A stretch of DNA of 64,000 nucleotides from Desulfovibrio sp. MES5 (GCF_002237645.1 NZ_MJUZ01000022.1:1-64000); one strand, 5' to 3'. Positions 1 through 9,997 are shown, numbered from the stretch's first letter. Numbers and translations: made by a program. The notes: generated by a model from the letters alone, not told the origin.

Positions 1-182
1 CGGCGGTTTGTCGTGCTGGTTTCGAATGCCTGGGCGGCATTGGCCAAAAACGTATCTCGCCAGCGGTAGTACATGCTCTGAGTGATTTGATATTCACTGC
101 AAAGGCTTGCCACAGAGCGCCCCTGCATGCCTTCAAGCACGATGCGGGCTTTACTTTTGCTGTCCCAGATACGGCGTTTCAT
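1..182 (-). CDS. IS3-family transposase OrfA, cut by the window edge
   Basis: Reading leftward from an ATG at 182, the frame is open to the window edge for about 60 codons and is not interrupted. The protein begins MKRRIWDSKSKARIVLEGM and continues with SLCSEYQITQSMYYRWRD. This is the helix-turn-helix pattern of IS3-family OrfA (HTH_Tnp_1) proteins, which bind the terminal inverted repeats of the element. A purine-rich ribosome binding site (GGAGGAAAC on the minus strand) precedes the ATG. The rest of OrfA and any OrfB lie outside the window, so intactness is unknown. The element sits just downstream of the ttrA terminator. Confidence 0.8.
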   Translation of the reverse strand, partial: MKRRIWDSKSKARIVLEGMQGRSVASLCSEYQITQSMYYRWRDTFLANAAQAFETSTTNR

Positions 183-292
183 GTTTCCTCCAGAGCTTGA
201 AGAAAACTACCTTAACAGGGCTGCCATGTTAATGGGGGGTAGTATAACGCCATTTCAAAGTTGCTCTGATCCAGAACGCTTGCCACGATACT

Positions 293-336
293 AAAAAAGC
301 CCCAACGGTCGCCGGTTCGGCAGCCGTTGGGGCTTT
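293..336 (-). terminator. Rho-independent terminator after ttrA
   Basis: A perfect 12-bp stem (AAGCCCCAACGG pairing with CCGTTGGGGCTT) around a 15-base loop is followed, on the minus strand, by a run of six T. It lies about 20 bases past the ttrA stop codon and would end the ttrBCA transcript. Confidence 0.9.
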
Positions 337-357
337 ACGCTTTTATGTTCAGGGCAA

Positions 358-3300
358 TCAAGCCAGTTTTTCGATACGCAAAGGGATGCCCTGGCGCACG
401 GCACTGCCTGTATCGCTTTCCGTCAAAGCAGAAAAGCCCTTGCGGCTGGGGTCGTCCGGCACAAGATCATTGAGATTGATGCCCGCAGCAGCCCCTTTGA
501 GCGCGACAATGCGCTCGCCGTCCACCACGATGTCTCCAGCGCCCAGAGCCTTGTGCCCAAAGCCGTGCTCAACCCCCACAACGCCGCGCATGATGCCGTC
601 CGACACGGTGGCCTGCGCTGTTTCCACGCCGCCGGGCGTCACCAGACGCACCATGTCGCCATGGGCAATACCCAGCGCATGGGCATCGTCCTTGTTGACC
701 ATCACCATATTGATCGGCTTGATGGAGCGCAGACGCGGGGAAATGATGGCGTAGGAATTTATGAGGTTGGACTTGAAAGACACCATGAGCAAGGGATACT
801 CCTTGTCTGTCCAGCGCGTGCGCAAGGGAGTTCCGTCTGTGAACTCCGCATCGCGCAGTCGCGGGATACCGCTGTAGTGCCTGCCGGTCTGCGAATGCAC
901 GGCTGTAGCCGCTTCTTCGTTATAAATGCACATGGCCCGCGTCCAGCGGCTCTTGGTCGTGTCGCCTTCATAGCTGTCGGCAGCAGGCTCGTAGCGCCCG
1001 CCACGGCTGTAAAGATAGGCCACAGGCCCCTGCTCTTCGGGCTCAAGCACCTTGATAATATCGGCCATTATGCGACCGATGCCCGAAAGCTTTACGTCCT
1101 GCTCCGTGGGGGAAGGCAGGGTTTTGCCCTTGAAAAAGGCCATGTTCGCGGCAAGGCGCAGATAATAATCCTGCGGCGTGTGCAGCGGGTGCAGTTCGCC
1201 GGAGGCATCAGGAATGGCCTTGTCGCCAAAGCCGGGCAGGTTCATGCGCTTGGCGGCCTCGATCAAAAAAAGCTCCATACACACAGGCTGCCCGGAGGCC
1301 GACTTTTGCTGGCGTGGCTCAATGGCGGGCCAGCGCGCCGTGGACATGCGGGTCAGCACGCCGCTCCATGCTTCTGCAAAGCCGCCCCACACCTCATACA
1401 GACAGGGGTCTGGCACAAGATAGTCCGCATAGGCGTTGGTTTCGTTATGAAAGGCGTCGATGCCCACAATGAGGGGTAGATCCTTGGGGTCTTTCAGCTT
1501 GGCGTCCAGCGCCCGCTTGAGTCCGCCATGGCCGTAAATCACGTTGCCTGTCCAGTTGATCCAGCACTTGAAGGTAAAGGGATAACCGTTGGCGTGGCCC
1601 AGCAGATGCTCGGCGGGCAGATTGGGCGCAGTGAGCGGAAACCACGGCATTGCGGCGGGATACGGAGATTCCCCGGCCTCAACCTTCTGCTTGTAGGCAG
1701 TGGATTTTTCATAAGCGGCCTTACAGCGGTTTGCCGGAAAGCCCTTGGGTTCCTTTTTGCCGGGGAAATCCGCCAGATTATAGCGCGGACCGGGGAAAGC
1801 CGGGTTGTGAAAATTGCCGGGCGCAACACACAAGCCCCCCTTGGCGTTGAGATTGCCAATGAGCGTATTGAGGGTCAGCACGGCAAAGGTGGCGTTCATG
1901 CCAGTGGCGGTCATCATGCCGCCGTGAGCGTCCGCCGCCGCTTTTTTTCCGTGGGCGGTAAACTCCCGCGCCAGATCAATGATGGTCTCGCTGGCAACGC
2001 CGCACAGGGACGCATATCCCTCCAGCGAGTGCGCCAGGGCTTCTTCCTTGAGCAACTGCAGGGTCGTGGCGGCCTGAACCCGTGCGCCGTCCGGCAGCGT
2101 CACTTCGCCGTTGAAAAACAGCGCCGCTTCCGCGCATTTGTCCGCAGGCAGCAACTCGCCAGAGGGCGAAAGTACAAGCGCTTCACCTGGCAGGGGCTTT
2201 CCGTCCGGCCCCTTGCTATCGGCCTGCGGCGGCATGCGCAGTATCTTGCCCTGTTCAGGGCCGGAAAGACACACAAGGTGCGTGGCATTGGAAAAAGCGG
2301 CCTCTCCGGCATCCGTAGCGGCCTTGAGCGTGGGGCGGCAAAGAAAATGCGCGTCATAACGCTCGTTTTCCAATATCCAGCGGATCATGCCCAGTGCCAG
2401 GGCCACATCCATATCGGGCCGTACGGGAATCCAACGGGCCTTGTCGCGTACGGCATCGGTGGTGGAAAGCCGCAGTACCGGATCCACCACGGCGTAGTGC
2501 AGCTTGCCATTGGTGCGGGCCTCCGCCACCATGCGCGCCGAATGCTTGAAGGGATTGCCCGCCTGCGCGGGCGCGGTGCCCCAGAACAGGGCAAACTCGC
2601 AATTTTCAAAATCCGGTTTTGCGTGCGCGTTGGTAGCCATATCATTCAGCACAAGGCCGGAGCCCATGCGGAACGACAGCCCGCAGTACGCGCCGTGCTT
2701 GCCGAAATTGCGCGTACCATACGACTGTACGCCAAAACGCTGAAAGAAAAAGCGTTCGCGGCCATCATCCAAGGCATAGGTCAGCAGCAGCCGGTTGGAG
2801 TGCGGCCCGAATTCCGGGTTCTCGGGACTGGCCGGGCCGGGGGTTTCACGGATGGCCCGCAGCCCGTCCACATGGCCTTCGCCAAAAAGGTCGCCGCCCT
2901 CAACCACTTCTTCAACAAGCTGCTCAAAGGGAATGGTCTTCCAGCGGCCTTCACCACGCTTGCCCACCCGCTTGAGGCAGTGGGTAATGCGAAAAGGGCT
3001 TGCCGAGGCGTCAATCATTGCTGCGCCGCGCCCGCAAACGGTAGAGCGGCGTTCATGCCCTGTGGACTCTTCGTCGCCCGCCCCTCTGGCGGAAAGCCCT
3101 ACGAGAGCCTCGCGCACAGGCATGCTCATAGGCACGGCGTGCGATGCGGAAAGCGGATTGTAAGGATTGCCCGCCACGCGAACGACCTTATCCTGCGCCT
3201 CGTCAATGTGCAGGCGCACGCCGCACATGGTGCAGCAGCCCCAGCAATGGTTAAAGGCGACGCGGCTGCCCTTGCTCAGAGCCACAGCGCCGTCTTCGGC

Positions 3301-3480
3301 CACCGTAAATTCCGGCTGCAGGGCGTTTTTGTTGATGGGGTCGCGCACCGGTTCACCGGCGGTGCCGTCCACGATGCCATTAATAATTTTTTTGCCGGCG
3401 CCCGCAGTGGCGGCGGCCACCGCCCCCGCGCCAATAATCACCGCGCCTGCGCCCAAAAGTTTACGTTTTTTGGTATCCAT
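358..3480 (-). CDS. ttrA: Tetrathionate reductase molybdopterin subunit TtrA
   Basis: This is the catalytic molybdopterin subunit of tetrathionate reductase, which reduces tetrathionate to thiosulfate outside the cytoplasmic membrane. At 1040 residues it has the usual family length. The [4Fe-4S] ligands are C79, C82, C86 and C149 (CWGCCTMC, then STVCGRG). The HGAYCGLSFR segment with C266 matches the Mo-ligand region of known TtrA proteins, as do RVGKRGEGRW and VEEVVEGGDLFGEGHVDGLR. The N-terminus has a hydrophobic stretch after KKRKLLGAG, which has Lys-Arg where Tat signals normally have Arg-Arg. It may therefore be exported by a variant Tat signal or carried by TtrB. It is the last gene of ttrBCA, 12 bases after ttrC, and has its own terminator. 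No ttrRS sensor genes are adjacent. Confidence 0.95.
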   Translation of the reverse strand: MDTKKRKLLGAGAVIIGAGAVAAATAGAGKKIINGIVDGTAGEPVRDPINKNALQPEFTVAEDGAVALSKGSRVAFNHCWGCCTMCGVRLHIDEAQDKVVRVAGNPYNPLSASHAVPMSMPVREALVGLSARGAGDEESTGHERRSTVCGRGAAMIDASASPFRITHCLKRVGKRGEGRWKTIPFEQLVEEVVEGGDLFGEGHVDGLRAIRETPGPASPENPEFGPHSNRLLLTYALDDGRERFFFQRFGVQSYGTRNFGKHGAYCGLSFRMGSGLVLNDMATNAHAKPDFENCEFALFWGTAPAQAGNPFKHSARMVAEARTNGKLHYAVVDPVLRLSTTDAVRDKARWIPVRPDMDVALALGMIRWILENERYDAHFLCRPTLKAATDAGEAAFSNATHLVCLSGPEQGKILRMPPQADSKGPDGKPLPGEALVLSPSGELLPADKCAEAALFFNGEVTLPDGARVQAATTLQLLKEEALAHSLEGYASLCGVASETIIDLAREFTAHGKKAAADAHGGMMTATGMNATFAVLTLNTLIGNLNAKGGLCVAPGNFHNPAFPGPRYNLADFPGKKEPKGFPANRCKAAYEKSTAYKQKVEAGESPYPAAMPWFPLTAPNLPAEHLLGHANGYPFTFKCWINWTGNVIYGHGGLKRALDAKLKDPKDLPLIVGIDAFHNETNAYADYLVPDPCLYEVWGGFAEAWSGVLTRMSTARWPAIEPRQQKSASGQPVCMELFLIEAAKRMNLPGFGDKAIPDASGELHPLHTPQDYYLRLAANMAFFKGKTLPSPTEQDVKLSGIGRIMADIIKVLEPEEQGPVAYLYSRGGRYEPAADSYEGDTTKSRWTRAMCIYNEEAATAVHSQTGRHYSGIPRLRDAEFTDGTPLRTRWTDKEYPLLMVSFKSNLINSYAIISPRLRSIKPINMVMVNKDDAHALGIAHGDMVRLVTPGGVETAQATVSDGIMRGVVGVEHGFGHKALGAGDIVVDGERIVALKGAAAGINLNDLVPDDPSRKGFSALTESDTGSAVRQGIPLRIEKLA

Positions 3481-3492
3481 CAGTATATCCGT

Positions 3493-4485
3493 CTAAATTT
3501 GTTTGGCTTTGGAGGAGGAAGGCAGCAGAACAGGCAGGACCGTCGCCAGAACAACCATCAGACCAACGGTGCCACCAAAAGCGGCCAGCGCGTCCAGCGT
3601 GAGGAGGTCGGCAAAAGCTTCACGCGCGGGATACAGCGACGCATTGCGCCCGAATATTTCGCCCATATGAATGATCTTCCACAACAGCAATGTGGCGGAA
3701 AACAGCGCAAACGAGCCTCTGGTCGCAAGGCGGGCCAGACTGCCGCTGCCGAGCAGCAGCGTGCAGAGGGCCAGCAGGGCCGACAGAGTCTCCGGCGCAT
3801 GCCACCACATATCCACAAAGGCGGCATACCCCTGCGGAGCGCGCACCAACAGGGCCAGCACTGCGCACAGCAATTGCAACATCAGGCACACGCTCCCAAG
3901 CTTCAGTATTGGTACAGTGTGACTGCCCCCGCGATCAAAGTCATCAAAACGCAGACGCAGCCAGATCAGCAGGACCAGGCCGCTGGCAGCTGCAAGCCCG
4001 GCAGCAGTCAGCACCACCGACGACCAGTATCCGACCCAGAGAACCCGGCCCACACAGGCCCGGACTTCGCCCGTGGCATAGGCCATGGCCAAAATGCCCA
4101 GGGCTGCCGCAGCAAGGGCCACGGCACGATTGACGGTCTGTTCCCTGCCGCTCTGCCAGAGCAACGTCAGAACGCACACAAGGCACAGGGGCAGAATATA
4201 GGCCCCCCAGGCGGTCCAGGAGCTGAATGAAGGATGTGCGGCAAATTCCCACACGCGCAAGGGCTGTTCAAGCGGCACAAATACGCCCATAAGCCCGCAG
4301 GCCAGAGAAATGCAGCTTGCCAGAGCCAGCACATGCACCATAAAGGGCTTTGCCCGGCGCAGAGCGGCCAGCCCCGCACCAAAAGCACTCACGCCGCCTG
4401 CAAGAATCATGGTCAGAGCCAGAGGTTCCCACGCGCCCCACTCCGGCCTGTTGACAAAGGGCACAAGGTCAAGAATGTCGTGCAT
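3493..4485 (-). CDS. ttrC: Tetrathionate reductase membrane subunit TtrC
   Basis: This NrfD/PsrC-type integral membrane quinol-oxidising subunit anchors the TtrAB complex and passes electrons from menaquinol to TtrB. The frame is open further upstream, but that extension overlaps ttrB. The chosen ATG at 4485 lies one base after the ttrB stop, with GAGAGGACG upstream as ribosome binding site, and gives 330 residues. Nine or so hydrophobic segments are visible, for example PLALTMILAGGVSAFGAGLA near the start and GLMVVLATVLPVLL near the end. The NRPEWGAWEPLAL opening is typical of TtrC/NrfD proteins. The position between ttrB and ttrA matches the ttrBCA order of Salmonella. Confidence 0.92.
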   Translation of the reverse strand: MHDILDLVPFVNRPEWGAWEPLALTMILAGGVSAFGAGLAALRRAKPFMVHVLALASCISLACGLMGVFVPLEQPLRVWEFAAHPSFSSWTAWGAYILPLCLVCVLTLLWQSGREQTVNRAVALAAAALGILAMAYATGEVRACVGRVLWVGYWSSVVLTAAGLAAASGLVLLIWLRLRFDDFDRGGSHTVPILKLGSVCLMLQLLCAVLALLVRAPQGYAAFVDMWWHAPETLSALLALCTLLLGSGSLARLATRGSFALFSATLLLWKIIHMGEIFGRNASLYPAREAFADLLTLDALAAFGGTVGLMVVLATVLPVLLPSSSKAKQI

Positions 4486-4486
4486 G

Positions 4487-5200
4487 CTACGTCCTCTCCA
4501 GCGGTTTGATAGGCATTGGCTGCGGAATGGAATCCGAGCGGGTAAAGAACCTGTCCAACCCAAGATAAAACACATGAGGATCGGTAGATTTTTCGGGATA
4601 CAAAACAACAACCTTGCCCTTATACGCGGCCAGCATTTTGCTGACAGCACTTTTGGGATCGCGCAGATCGCCAAAAATTCGCGCGCCCCCAACACAGTTT
4701 TCTACACAGGCGGGCAGAAGCCCGGCGGCAGTCCGGTGAGCGCAAAAGGTGCACTTGTCCGCAGTGTGGGTTTCCCGGTTCAGAAAGCGGGCGTCGTACG
4801 GGCAGGCCTGCACGCAGAACCCGCAGCCGATACAGGTTGTGGCGTCGATCAAGACGAGGCCGTCTGCCCGCTTGAACGTGGCCCCCACAGGACACACGGG
4901 CACGCACGGGGGATTTTCGCAATGGTTGCACAGGCGGGGGATGACGGCCACCGAGGGCTCTTTGTGCTCCGAAGGGTCGCCGCCCATGGCGTATTCACTC
5001 ACTGTGGTGCGAAAGTTCCCCAGTGGCACGACGTTTTCCGCCCCGCACGAGACCGTGCACGACTGACAGCCCACACAGCGCCTCAAATCAATCACCATGA
5101 CGTATCGGGATTTACTCTCACCTGCCTCAGCAAACGCGCTGCCCGGAAGCAGCGAAGCTGCGCTGACGCAGCAGAGAGAAAGAAATGTTCGACGTTGCAT
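4487..5200 (-). CDS. ttrB: Tetrathionate reductase iron-sulfur subunit TtrB
   Basis: This polyferredoxin subunit wires TtrC to TtrA. It opens with a twin-arginine type signal (MQRRTFLSLCC, then a hydrophobic core ending SAFA). The mature part has four cysteine clusters: CVGCQSCTVSC, CNHCENPPCVPVCP, CIGCGFCVQACP and CTFCAHR with a later C..NC, as expected for four [4Fe-4S] centres. The ATG at 5200 is chosen over a TTG three bases earlier because GGAG lies five bases upstream of the ATG. It is the first gene of the operon. The promoter must lie in the hairpin-rich spacer beyond 5200. Confidence 0.95.
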   Translation of the reverse strand: MQRRTFLSLCCVSAASLLPGSAFAEAGESKSRYVMVIDLRRCVGCQSCTVSCGAENVVPLGNFRTTVSEYAMGGDPSEHKEPSVAVIPRLCNHCENPPCVPVCPVGATFKRADGLVLIDATTCIGCGFCVQACPYDARFLNRETHTADKCTFCAHRTAAGLLPACVENCVGGARIFGDLRDPKSAVSKMLAAYKGKVVVLYPEKSTDPHVFYLGLDRFFTRSDSIPQPMPIKPLERT

Positions 5201-5239
5201 CAAGTCTCCAATTTTTACATCTTGATATGCTATTCCAGG

Positions 5240-5383
5240 TTAGAGCATTTCAATTTATTTCAAAGTTAAGATGCTCTAACGCTGCACGCAAGTGCAGCGC
5301 GCCACAATGTGGCGTGGATTCTGTCGAAAATCGCATTTCCGGCAGAATGACAACTTTGAAATGTAAAACATTTCAAAGTTAAT
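5240..5383 (+). repeat. Hairpin-array dispersed repeat, copy A
   Basis: A run of adjoining inverted repeats is visible: TTAGAGCAT/ATGCTCTAA (5240-5279), GCTGCAC/GTGCAGC (5281-5298), CGCCAC/GTGGCG (5300-5314), ATTCTGTCG/CGGCAGAAT (5318-5348) and a perfect 13-bp stem AACTTTGAAATGT/ACATTTCAAAGTT (5352-5380). The part from 5299 to 5383 is clearly related to the complement of 56221-56304. This is a dispersed non-coding element, lying upstream of ttrB. Confidence 0.75.
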
Positions 5384-6127
5384 CTAATCTAGTCGCTATT
5401 ATACATGCGAACCCATTCTGACGCATAATAGTATAACTTAGTCTTGTATGGAGAGGGGTTTGCCGTGTCAATATTGGTATTTTGTGCACAATCATGAAGC
5501 TATGGGCGTTAGCATTGCGTCACCCTCACTCATTTTGTCATAAAATACAGATCCGCCTATGCGCTCAGGACGGTTACGCAAATATTTTATCTGTATTCCC
5601 AGATGGATATAAACAGCGCCCAGTGCTGACGACGAGGGCAAATTGCTACCTGCAACAACATTCTTCTTGTGACATTGATCGCTAGCAAGGGATGCCGTTC
5701 CTTCTTTGCCGGATTATTTTGATGGCAGGCCCAGGCTCGCGCCACATCCAGCCATAGCTCTGGCCGCAGGTTCACGTTGCATCCGCCGCACCATTTATCC
5801 CCGGCTAAAAACCGGCAAGTTGGCATTCTTATGATTGTTTACCCTTTCCTTCACTCGGCCTGCAGGTGCGTGGCATCTCCGGTTTTACCGCTCAGAGGCG
5901 AGTGGACAATTTGCTAAAGCAGTACAATCAGCGCTGGTTCAAGGTACAGTTCCCGCTCCTCCGCTCAGATAAATACGTATCGCCGAAATGGAGGCTCTTC
6001 ATTGGCGGTTTGGCCCCCCGCAATTTAAGACGAATTTAATACCATCTGCCCTAATTTAACACCAATTTCATGCTGTTTTTCATAACGTGCTTCTGCGGGA
6101 AAGGTTCCCTGTCCGCAGGAGGGTTTT
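5384..6127. other. Spacer between ttr and kdp operons, with possible coding debris
   Basis: No convincing gene was found. It must contain the kdpA promoter and probably upstream signals, but no clear -35/-10 pair could be assigned. A plus-strand frame from about 5809 to 6033 is open without a good start and encodes a plausible peptide containing FTAQRRVDNLLKQYNQRW and SPKWRLFIGGLAP. I do not recognise it, and it may be the tail of a decayed gene. Confidence 0.4.
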
Positions 6128-7879
6128 ATGGAAAATGTCATTCTTCAATGCGCATTGTACCTTCTATTGTTGGCTGCGCTTGCGTGCCCTTTGGGGATAT
6201 ACATGGGCAAGGTCATGGACGGAGAGCCATTAGGGATCCTCTCCTTCCTTGCGCCCTGTGAACGCGCATTGTACCGGATTCTGGGAGCGAACCCCACGGA
6301 ACAAATGGGCTGGAAGCGGTATCTGGGCTGCCTGCTGGCCTTTAGCGCTGTCAGTTCCGTGATTCTTGTTCTTCTGCTTATGGTGCAGCACGCTCTGCCC
6401 CTGAATCCGCAAGGCATACCCGACACAAGCTGGGACCTTGCCCTGAATACCGCCGTAAGCTTTGTCACCAACACCAACTGGCAGGCCTACTCCGGCGAAA
6501 GCTCCATGAGCTATCTGGCGCAGATGGCAGGGCTTACAGTGCAGAACTTCGCTTCCGCCGCTGTGGGTATTGCCGTCCTGTTCGCGTTAATACGAGGCCT
6601 GCGTTCTTCAGGAACTGCGGCATTGGGAAATTTTTGGGCTGACGTCACCAGGGGCACTCTGTATATCCTTTTGCCGTTTTCTCTGGTGCTGTCGCTTCTG
6701 CTTGTGTGGCAGGGCGTGCCGCAAAATTTCTCAGACTACAAAACTGTTGCTCTGCTGGAACCGCTTTCCACAGAGGACGGAACAGCCGTTACCGAGCAAA
6801 TGGTTCCTATGGGACCGCAGGCTTCGCAGGTAGCGCCCAAACAGCTGGGAACCAACGGCGGCGGTTATAACGGCGTCAACTCTGCCCACCCGCACGAAAA
6901 CCCCACTCCCCTGTCGAATATGCTGGAGATGTTGAGTCTTTTGCTCATTCCCGCCGGGTTGTGCTTCACCTTTGGTCAGAAAGTAGGCGACATGCGCCAG
7001 GGCTTCGCCGTGTTTGCCGCCATGTTTCTGCTATTGACAATGGCTGTGAGCTTCACGGCATGGGCCGAGCAGGAAGCGACGCCGCAGCTTGCGCAAAACG
7101 AACGGATAAATCTGTCCCCGCAAGGCGGCTCCATTGCCCAGCCCGGCGGCAATATGGAAGGCAAGGAAGCGCGTTTCGGCATAGTAAACAGCGCCGTATG
7201 GGCGGCCGCGACCACCGCCGCGTCCAACGGCGCGGTCAATGCCATGCACGACAGCCTCACGCCCATAGGCGGTCTTGTACCCATGGTGCTCATGCAACTG
7301 GGAGAAGTTGTGTACGGCGGCGTGGGCAGCGGACTTTACGGCATGTTGGCCTTTGTATTGCTGACCGTGTTCCTGGCCGGACTTATGGTGGGCCGCACAC
7401 CGGAATACCTGGGCAAAAAGGTTGAACCTTTTGAAATGAAGATGGCTGCAGTGGTTTGCCTGGCGACTCCCGTGATCATCCTGATCGGCAGCGGCATCAT
7501 GTGCCTTGCGCCGCAGGTTGTGGAAAGCCTCAACAACCCTCTGCCGCACGGATTCAGCGAAATCCTCTACGCAGCCACATCCGCCGGGGCCAACAATGGC
7601 TCGGCGTTTGCCGGATTAAACGCCAACACGCCGTTCCTCAATGTTCTGTTCAGTGCGCTCATGCTGGCCAGCCGGTTTGTGCCCATTGCCGCCAGTCTCG
7701 CGGTCGCGGAAAGCCTGGCGCACAAAAAAAAGGTGGCCGCCAGCGCTGGCACACTTTCGACCAGCAACGGCATATTTGTTTTCCTGCTGGTTTTTGTGGT
7801 GCTGCTTGTGGGCGCACTGAGCTTTTTCCCCGCGCTGGCTCTCGGGCCTGTGGCCGAACATTTACAAATGGCGCGCTAG
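6128..7879 (+). CDS. kdpA: Potassium-transporting ATPase subunit KdpA
   Basis: KdpA is the K+-selective channel-like subunit of the Kdp P-type ATPase in the cytoplasmic membrane. The 583 residues are close to the usual length. Diagnostic pieces are NTAVSFVTNTNWQAYSGE with MAGLTVQNFASAAVG, the selectivity-filter region GTNGGGYNGVNSAHPHENP, and SAGANNGSAFAGLNAN. About ten membrane segments are evident. A strong AGGAGG site lies six bases before the ATG. It begins the kdpABCDE operon. No kdpF-like peptide could be found upstream. Confidence 0.97.
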   Translation: MENVILQCALYLLLLAALACPLGIYMGKVMDGEPLGILSFLAPCERALYRILGANPTEQMGWKRYLGCLLAFSAVSSVILVLLLMVQHALPLNPQGIPDTSWDLALNTAVSFVTNTNWQAYSGESSMSYLAQMAGLTVQNFASAAVGIAVLFALIRGLRSSGTAALGNFWADVTRGTLYILLPFSLVLSLLLVWQGVPQNFSDYKTVALLEPLSTEDGTAVTEQMVPMGPQASQVAPKQLGTNGGGYNGVNSAHPHENPTPLSNMLEMLSLLLIPAGLCFTFGQKVGDMRQGFAVFAAMFLLLTMAVSFTAWAEQEATPQLAQNERINLSPQGGSIAQPGGNMEGKEARFGIVNSAVWAAATTAASNGAVNAMHDSLTPIGGLVPMVLMQLGEVVYGGVGSGLYGMLAFVLLTVFLAGLMVGRTPEYLGKKVEPFEMKMAAVVCLATPVIILIGSGIMCLAPQVVESLNNPLPHGFSEILYAATSAGANNGSAFAGLNANTPFLNVLFSALMLASRFVPIAASLAVAESLAHKKKVAASAGTLSTSNGIFVFLLVFVVLLVGALSFFPALALGPVAEHLQMAR

Positions 7880-7908
7880 CCTGAATATTGCGCATCAAGG
7901 ATACTGGT

Positions 7909-9987
7909 ATGTCCACAAAATCAGAACAAAACATGAATGGCAGCCGCATGCTGCAAGCGGCGTTGGCAAGCTCCTTCGCCAAGCTGGCCCCGCGCTCCCA
8001 GGCCCGGAACTTTGTCATGTTTACCGTGTATATTTCCGCCATCATGACAACGATTCTGGCCGTTCTGGGCGGTTCTGGCACGATTTCTGTCCACACCGTG
8101 CAAGCCGGATTTGCTGGTGCCGTGGCCGTCATCTTGTGGTTCACGGTACTGTTCGCAAACTTTGCCGAGGCCATAGCCGAGGGGCGTGGCAAGGCCCAGG
8201 CAGACAGCTTGCGCAAAGCGCGTAAAAACGTCACCGCCCGCCGGCTGCCGAATCCCGCCACGCGCGCTTCGCACGTCATGACGCCATCCACCGACCTGAA
8301 GCCCGGCGACTACGTGCTGGTATACGCCGGAGAACAGATCCCCGCCGACGGCGATGTTGCTGAAGGCGCGGCATCTGTTGATGAAAGCGCCATCACAGGA
8401 GAATCCGCTCCTGTCATCCGTGAAAGCGGCGGAGACCGCAGCGCCGTTACCGGCGGCACCACGGTTCTTTCCGACTGGCTTGTGATTCGCGTTACCAGCG
8501 AGGTGGGACGCAGCTTTCTGGACAGGATGATCGCCATGGTTGAAGGGGCCGCCCGGCAAAAAACCCCCAACGAAATAGCCCTGAACATCCTGCTGGTGGC
8601 GCTTACCATTATTTTTCTGCTGGTTTCGGGTTCTTTGTGGTCCTTCGCGCGCTTTGCCGCGGAACAGGGGCACGCCGCCAACCCTGCTGACCTTACTTCG
8701 CTGGTGGCGCTGTATGTGTGCCTGGCCCCGACCACTATCGGCGCGCTGCTTTCGTCCATAGGGATTGCGGGCATGAGTCGTCTGAACCGGGCAAATGTTC
8801 TCGCCATGAGCGGACGCGCCATTGAAGCGGCGGGCGATGTGGATGTGCTTTTGCTGGACAAAACGGGCACCATCACTCTTGGCAACCGACAGGCCGTGGC
8901 TTTCAAACCCGTGGATGGGCACAGTGAACAGTATCTGGCCCAGGCGGCGCAGCTTGCTTCATTGGCGGACGAAACTCCTGAGGGGCGCAGCATTGTGCAG
9001 CTTGCTGAAACCATGTCGCCCCGGCGCACCACAGAGCAACATGTCGGCCATATGACTTTTGTGCCTTTTACAGCCCAAACCCGCATGAGCGGCGTTGACG
9101 TGCAGGATTCTTCCATCCGCAAAGGGGCGGCCGATGCTGTTGGCCGCTTTGTTGAAAGCATGGGCGGACACATCAGCTCGCGCTGTGCGGAAGAAGTCAA
9201 CGCCATTGCCCGCCAGGGCGGGACGCCGCTGGTGGTGGCCCGTGACGCCGCGGTGCTTGGCGTTGTTCATCTCAAGGATGTCATCAAGGACGACGTCCGG
9301 GAAAAATTTGGCGAACTGCGCCGCATGGGCATAAAAACGGTCATGATTACCGGCGACAATCCGCTTACTGCGGCTGCCATTGCCGCAGAGGCCGGCGTGG
9401 ACGACTTTTTGGCCGAAGCCACCCCGGAAGCCAAACTGGCGCTTATCCGCGAGTTTCAGGCAAAAGGACATCTGGTGGCGATGACCGGCGACGGAACCAA
9501 CGATGCCCCGGCTCTGGCGCAGGCAGATGTGGCCGTTGCCATGAATACGGGAACCCAGGCGGCCAAAGAAGCGGGCAATATGGTGGACCTTGATTCATCG
9601 CCCACAAAATTGCTGGACATCGTGCGCATCGGCAAGCAGTTGCTCATGACGCGCGGCAGCCTCACAACCTTTTCCCTGGCCAACGACGCGGCCAAATATT
9701 TTGCCATCATCCCTGCCCTGTTTATGGGGTTATACCCCGGTCTGGGCGCGCTTAACATCATGGGTCTGCACAGTCCGTTCAGCGCCATCCTTGCCGCCAC
9801 CATTTACAATGCGCTTATTATTGTGGCGCTTATTCCCCTGGCCCTGCGGGGCGTGAAGTACCGTGAGGAATGTTCCGAGCACCTGCTGCGCCGTAACCTT
9901 TTCATTTACGGATTGGGGGGACTGGCCGCACCCTTTGTGGCCATCAAGCTTATTGACCTGTGTCTGGTCGGCCTTGGGCTGGCCTGA
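7909..9987 (+). CDS. kdpB: Potassium-transporting ATPase ATP-binding subunit KdpB
   Basis: KdpB is the P-type ATPase subunit that is phosphorylated and energises K+ uptake through KdpA. The ATG at 7909 has AAGGA eight bases upstream and gives 692 residues, the normal length. A TTG seven codons earlier is less likely. The phosphorylation site DKTGT has its Asp at about residue 317. Also seen are the actuator motif ITGES, the hinge [21 protein letters not shown] and the membrane-domain motif [15 protein letters not shown]. The gene is 29 bases after kdpA and 10 bases before kdpC. Confidence 0.97.
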   Translation: MSTKSEQNMNGSRMLQAALASSFAKLAPRSQARNFVMFTVYISAIMTTILAVLGGSGTISVHTVQAGFAGAVAVILWFTVLFANFAEAIAEGRGKAQADSLRKARKNVTARRLPNPATRASHVMTPSTDLKPGDYVLVYAGEQIPADGDVAEGAASVDESAITGESAPVIRESGGDRSAVTGGTTVLSDWLVIRVTSEVGRSFLDRMIAMVEGAARQKTPNEIALNILLVALTIIFLLVSGSLWSFARFAAEQGHAANPADLTSLVALYVCLAPTTIGALLSSIGIAGMSRLNRANVLAMSGRAIEAAGDVDVLLLDKTGTITLGNRQAVAFKPVDGHSEQYLAQAAQLASLADETPEGRSIVQLAETMSPRRTTEQHVGHMTFVPFTAQTRMSGVDVQDSSIRKGAADAVGRFVESMGGHISSRCAEEVNAIARQGGTPLVVARDAAVLGVVHLKDVIKDDVREKFGELRRMGIKTVMITGDNPLTAAAIAAEAGVDDFLAEATPEAKLALIREFQAKGHLVAMTGDGTNDAPALAQADVAVAMNTGTQAAKEAGNMVDLDSSPTKLLDIVRIGKQLLMTRGSLTTFSLANDAAKYFAIIPALFMGLYPGLGALNIMGLHSPFSAILAATIYNALIIVALIPLALRGVKYREECSEHLLRRNLFIYGLGGLAAPFVAIKLIDLCLVGLGLA

Positions 9988-9997
9988 GGAGAAAATC

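Noticed and set aside
553-1479. Long plus-strand frame inside the ttrA region
   Set aside because: Antisense shadow of ttrA; histidine- and arginine-rich composition without motifs.
1528-4230. A 900-codon open frame on the plus strand opposite ttrA and ttrC
   Set aside because: It mirrors the codon bias of GC-rich genes on the other strand, has no ribosome site or family signature, and would overlap two certain genes completely.
5240-5383. Reading the hairpin array as a CRISPR
   Set aside because: The units are different inverted repeats placed side by side, not identical direct repeats with spacers.
5587-5826. Minus-strand 79-codon frame in the ttr-kdp spacer
   Set aside because: No ribosome site and no recognised family; kept only as part of the spacer description.
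6070-6261. Possible kdpF upstream of kdpA
   Set aside because: The frame overlaps kdpA, lacks the single hydrophobic helix and PERF-like end of KdpF, and has no ribosome site.
7921-8922. Minus-strand frame opposite kdpB
   Set aside because: Antisense shadow of an unmistakable KdpB coding region.
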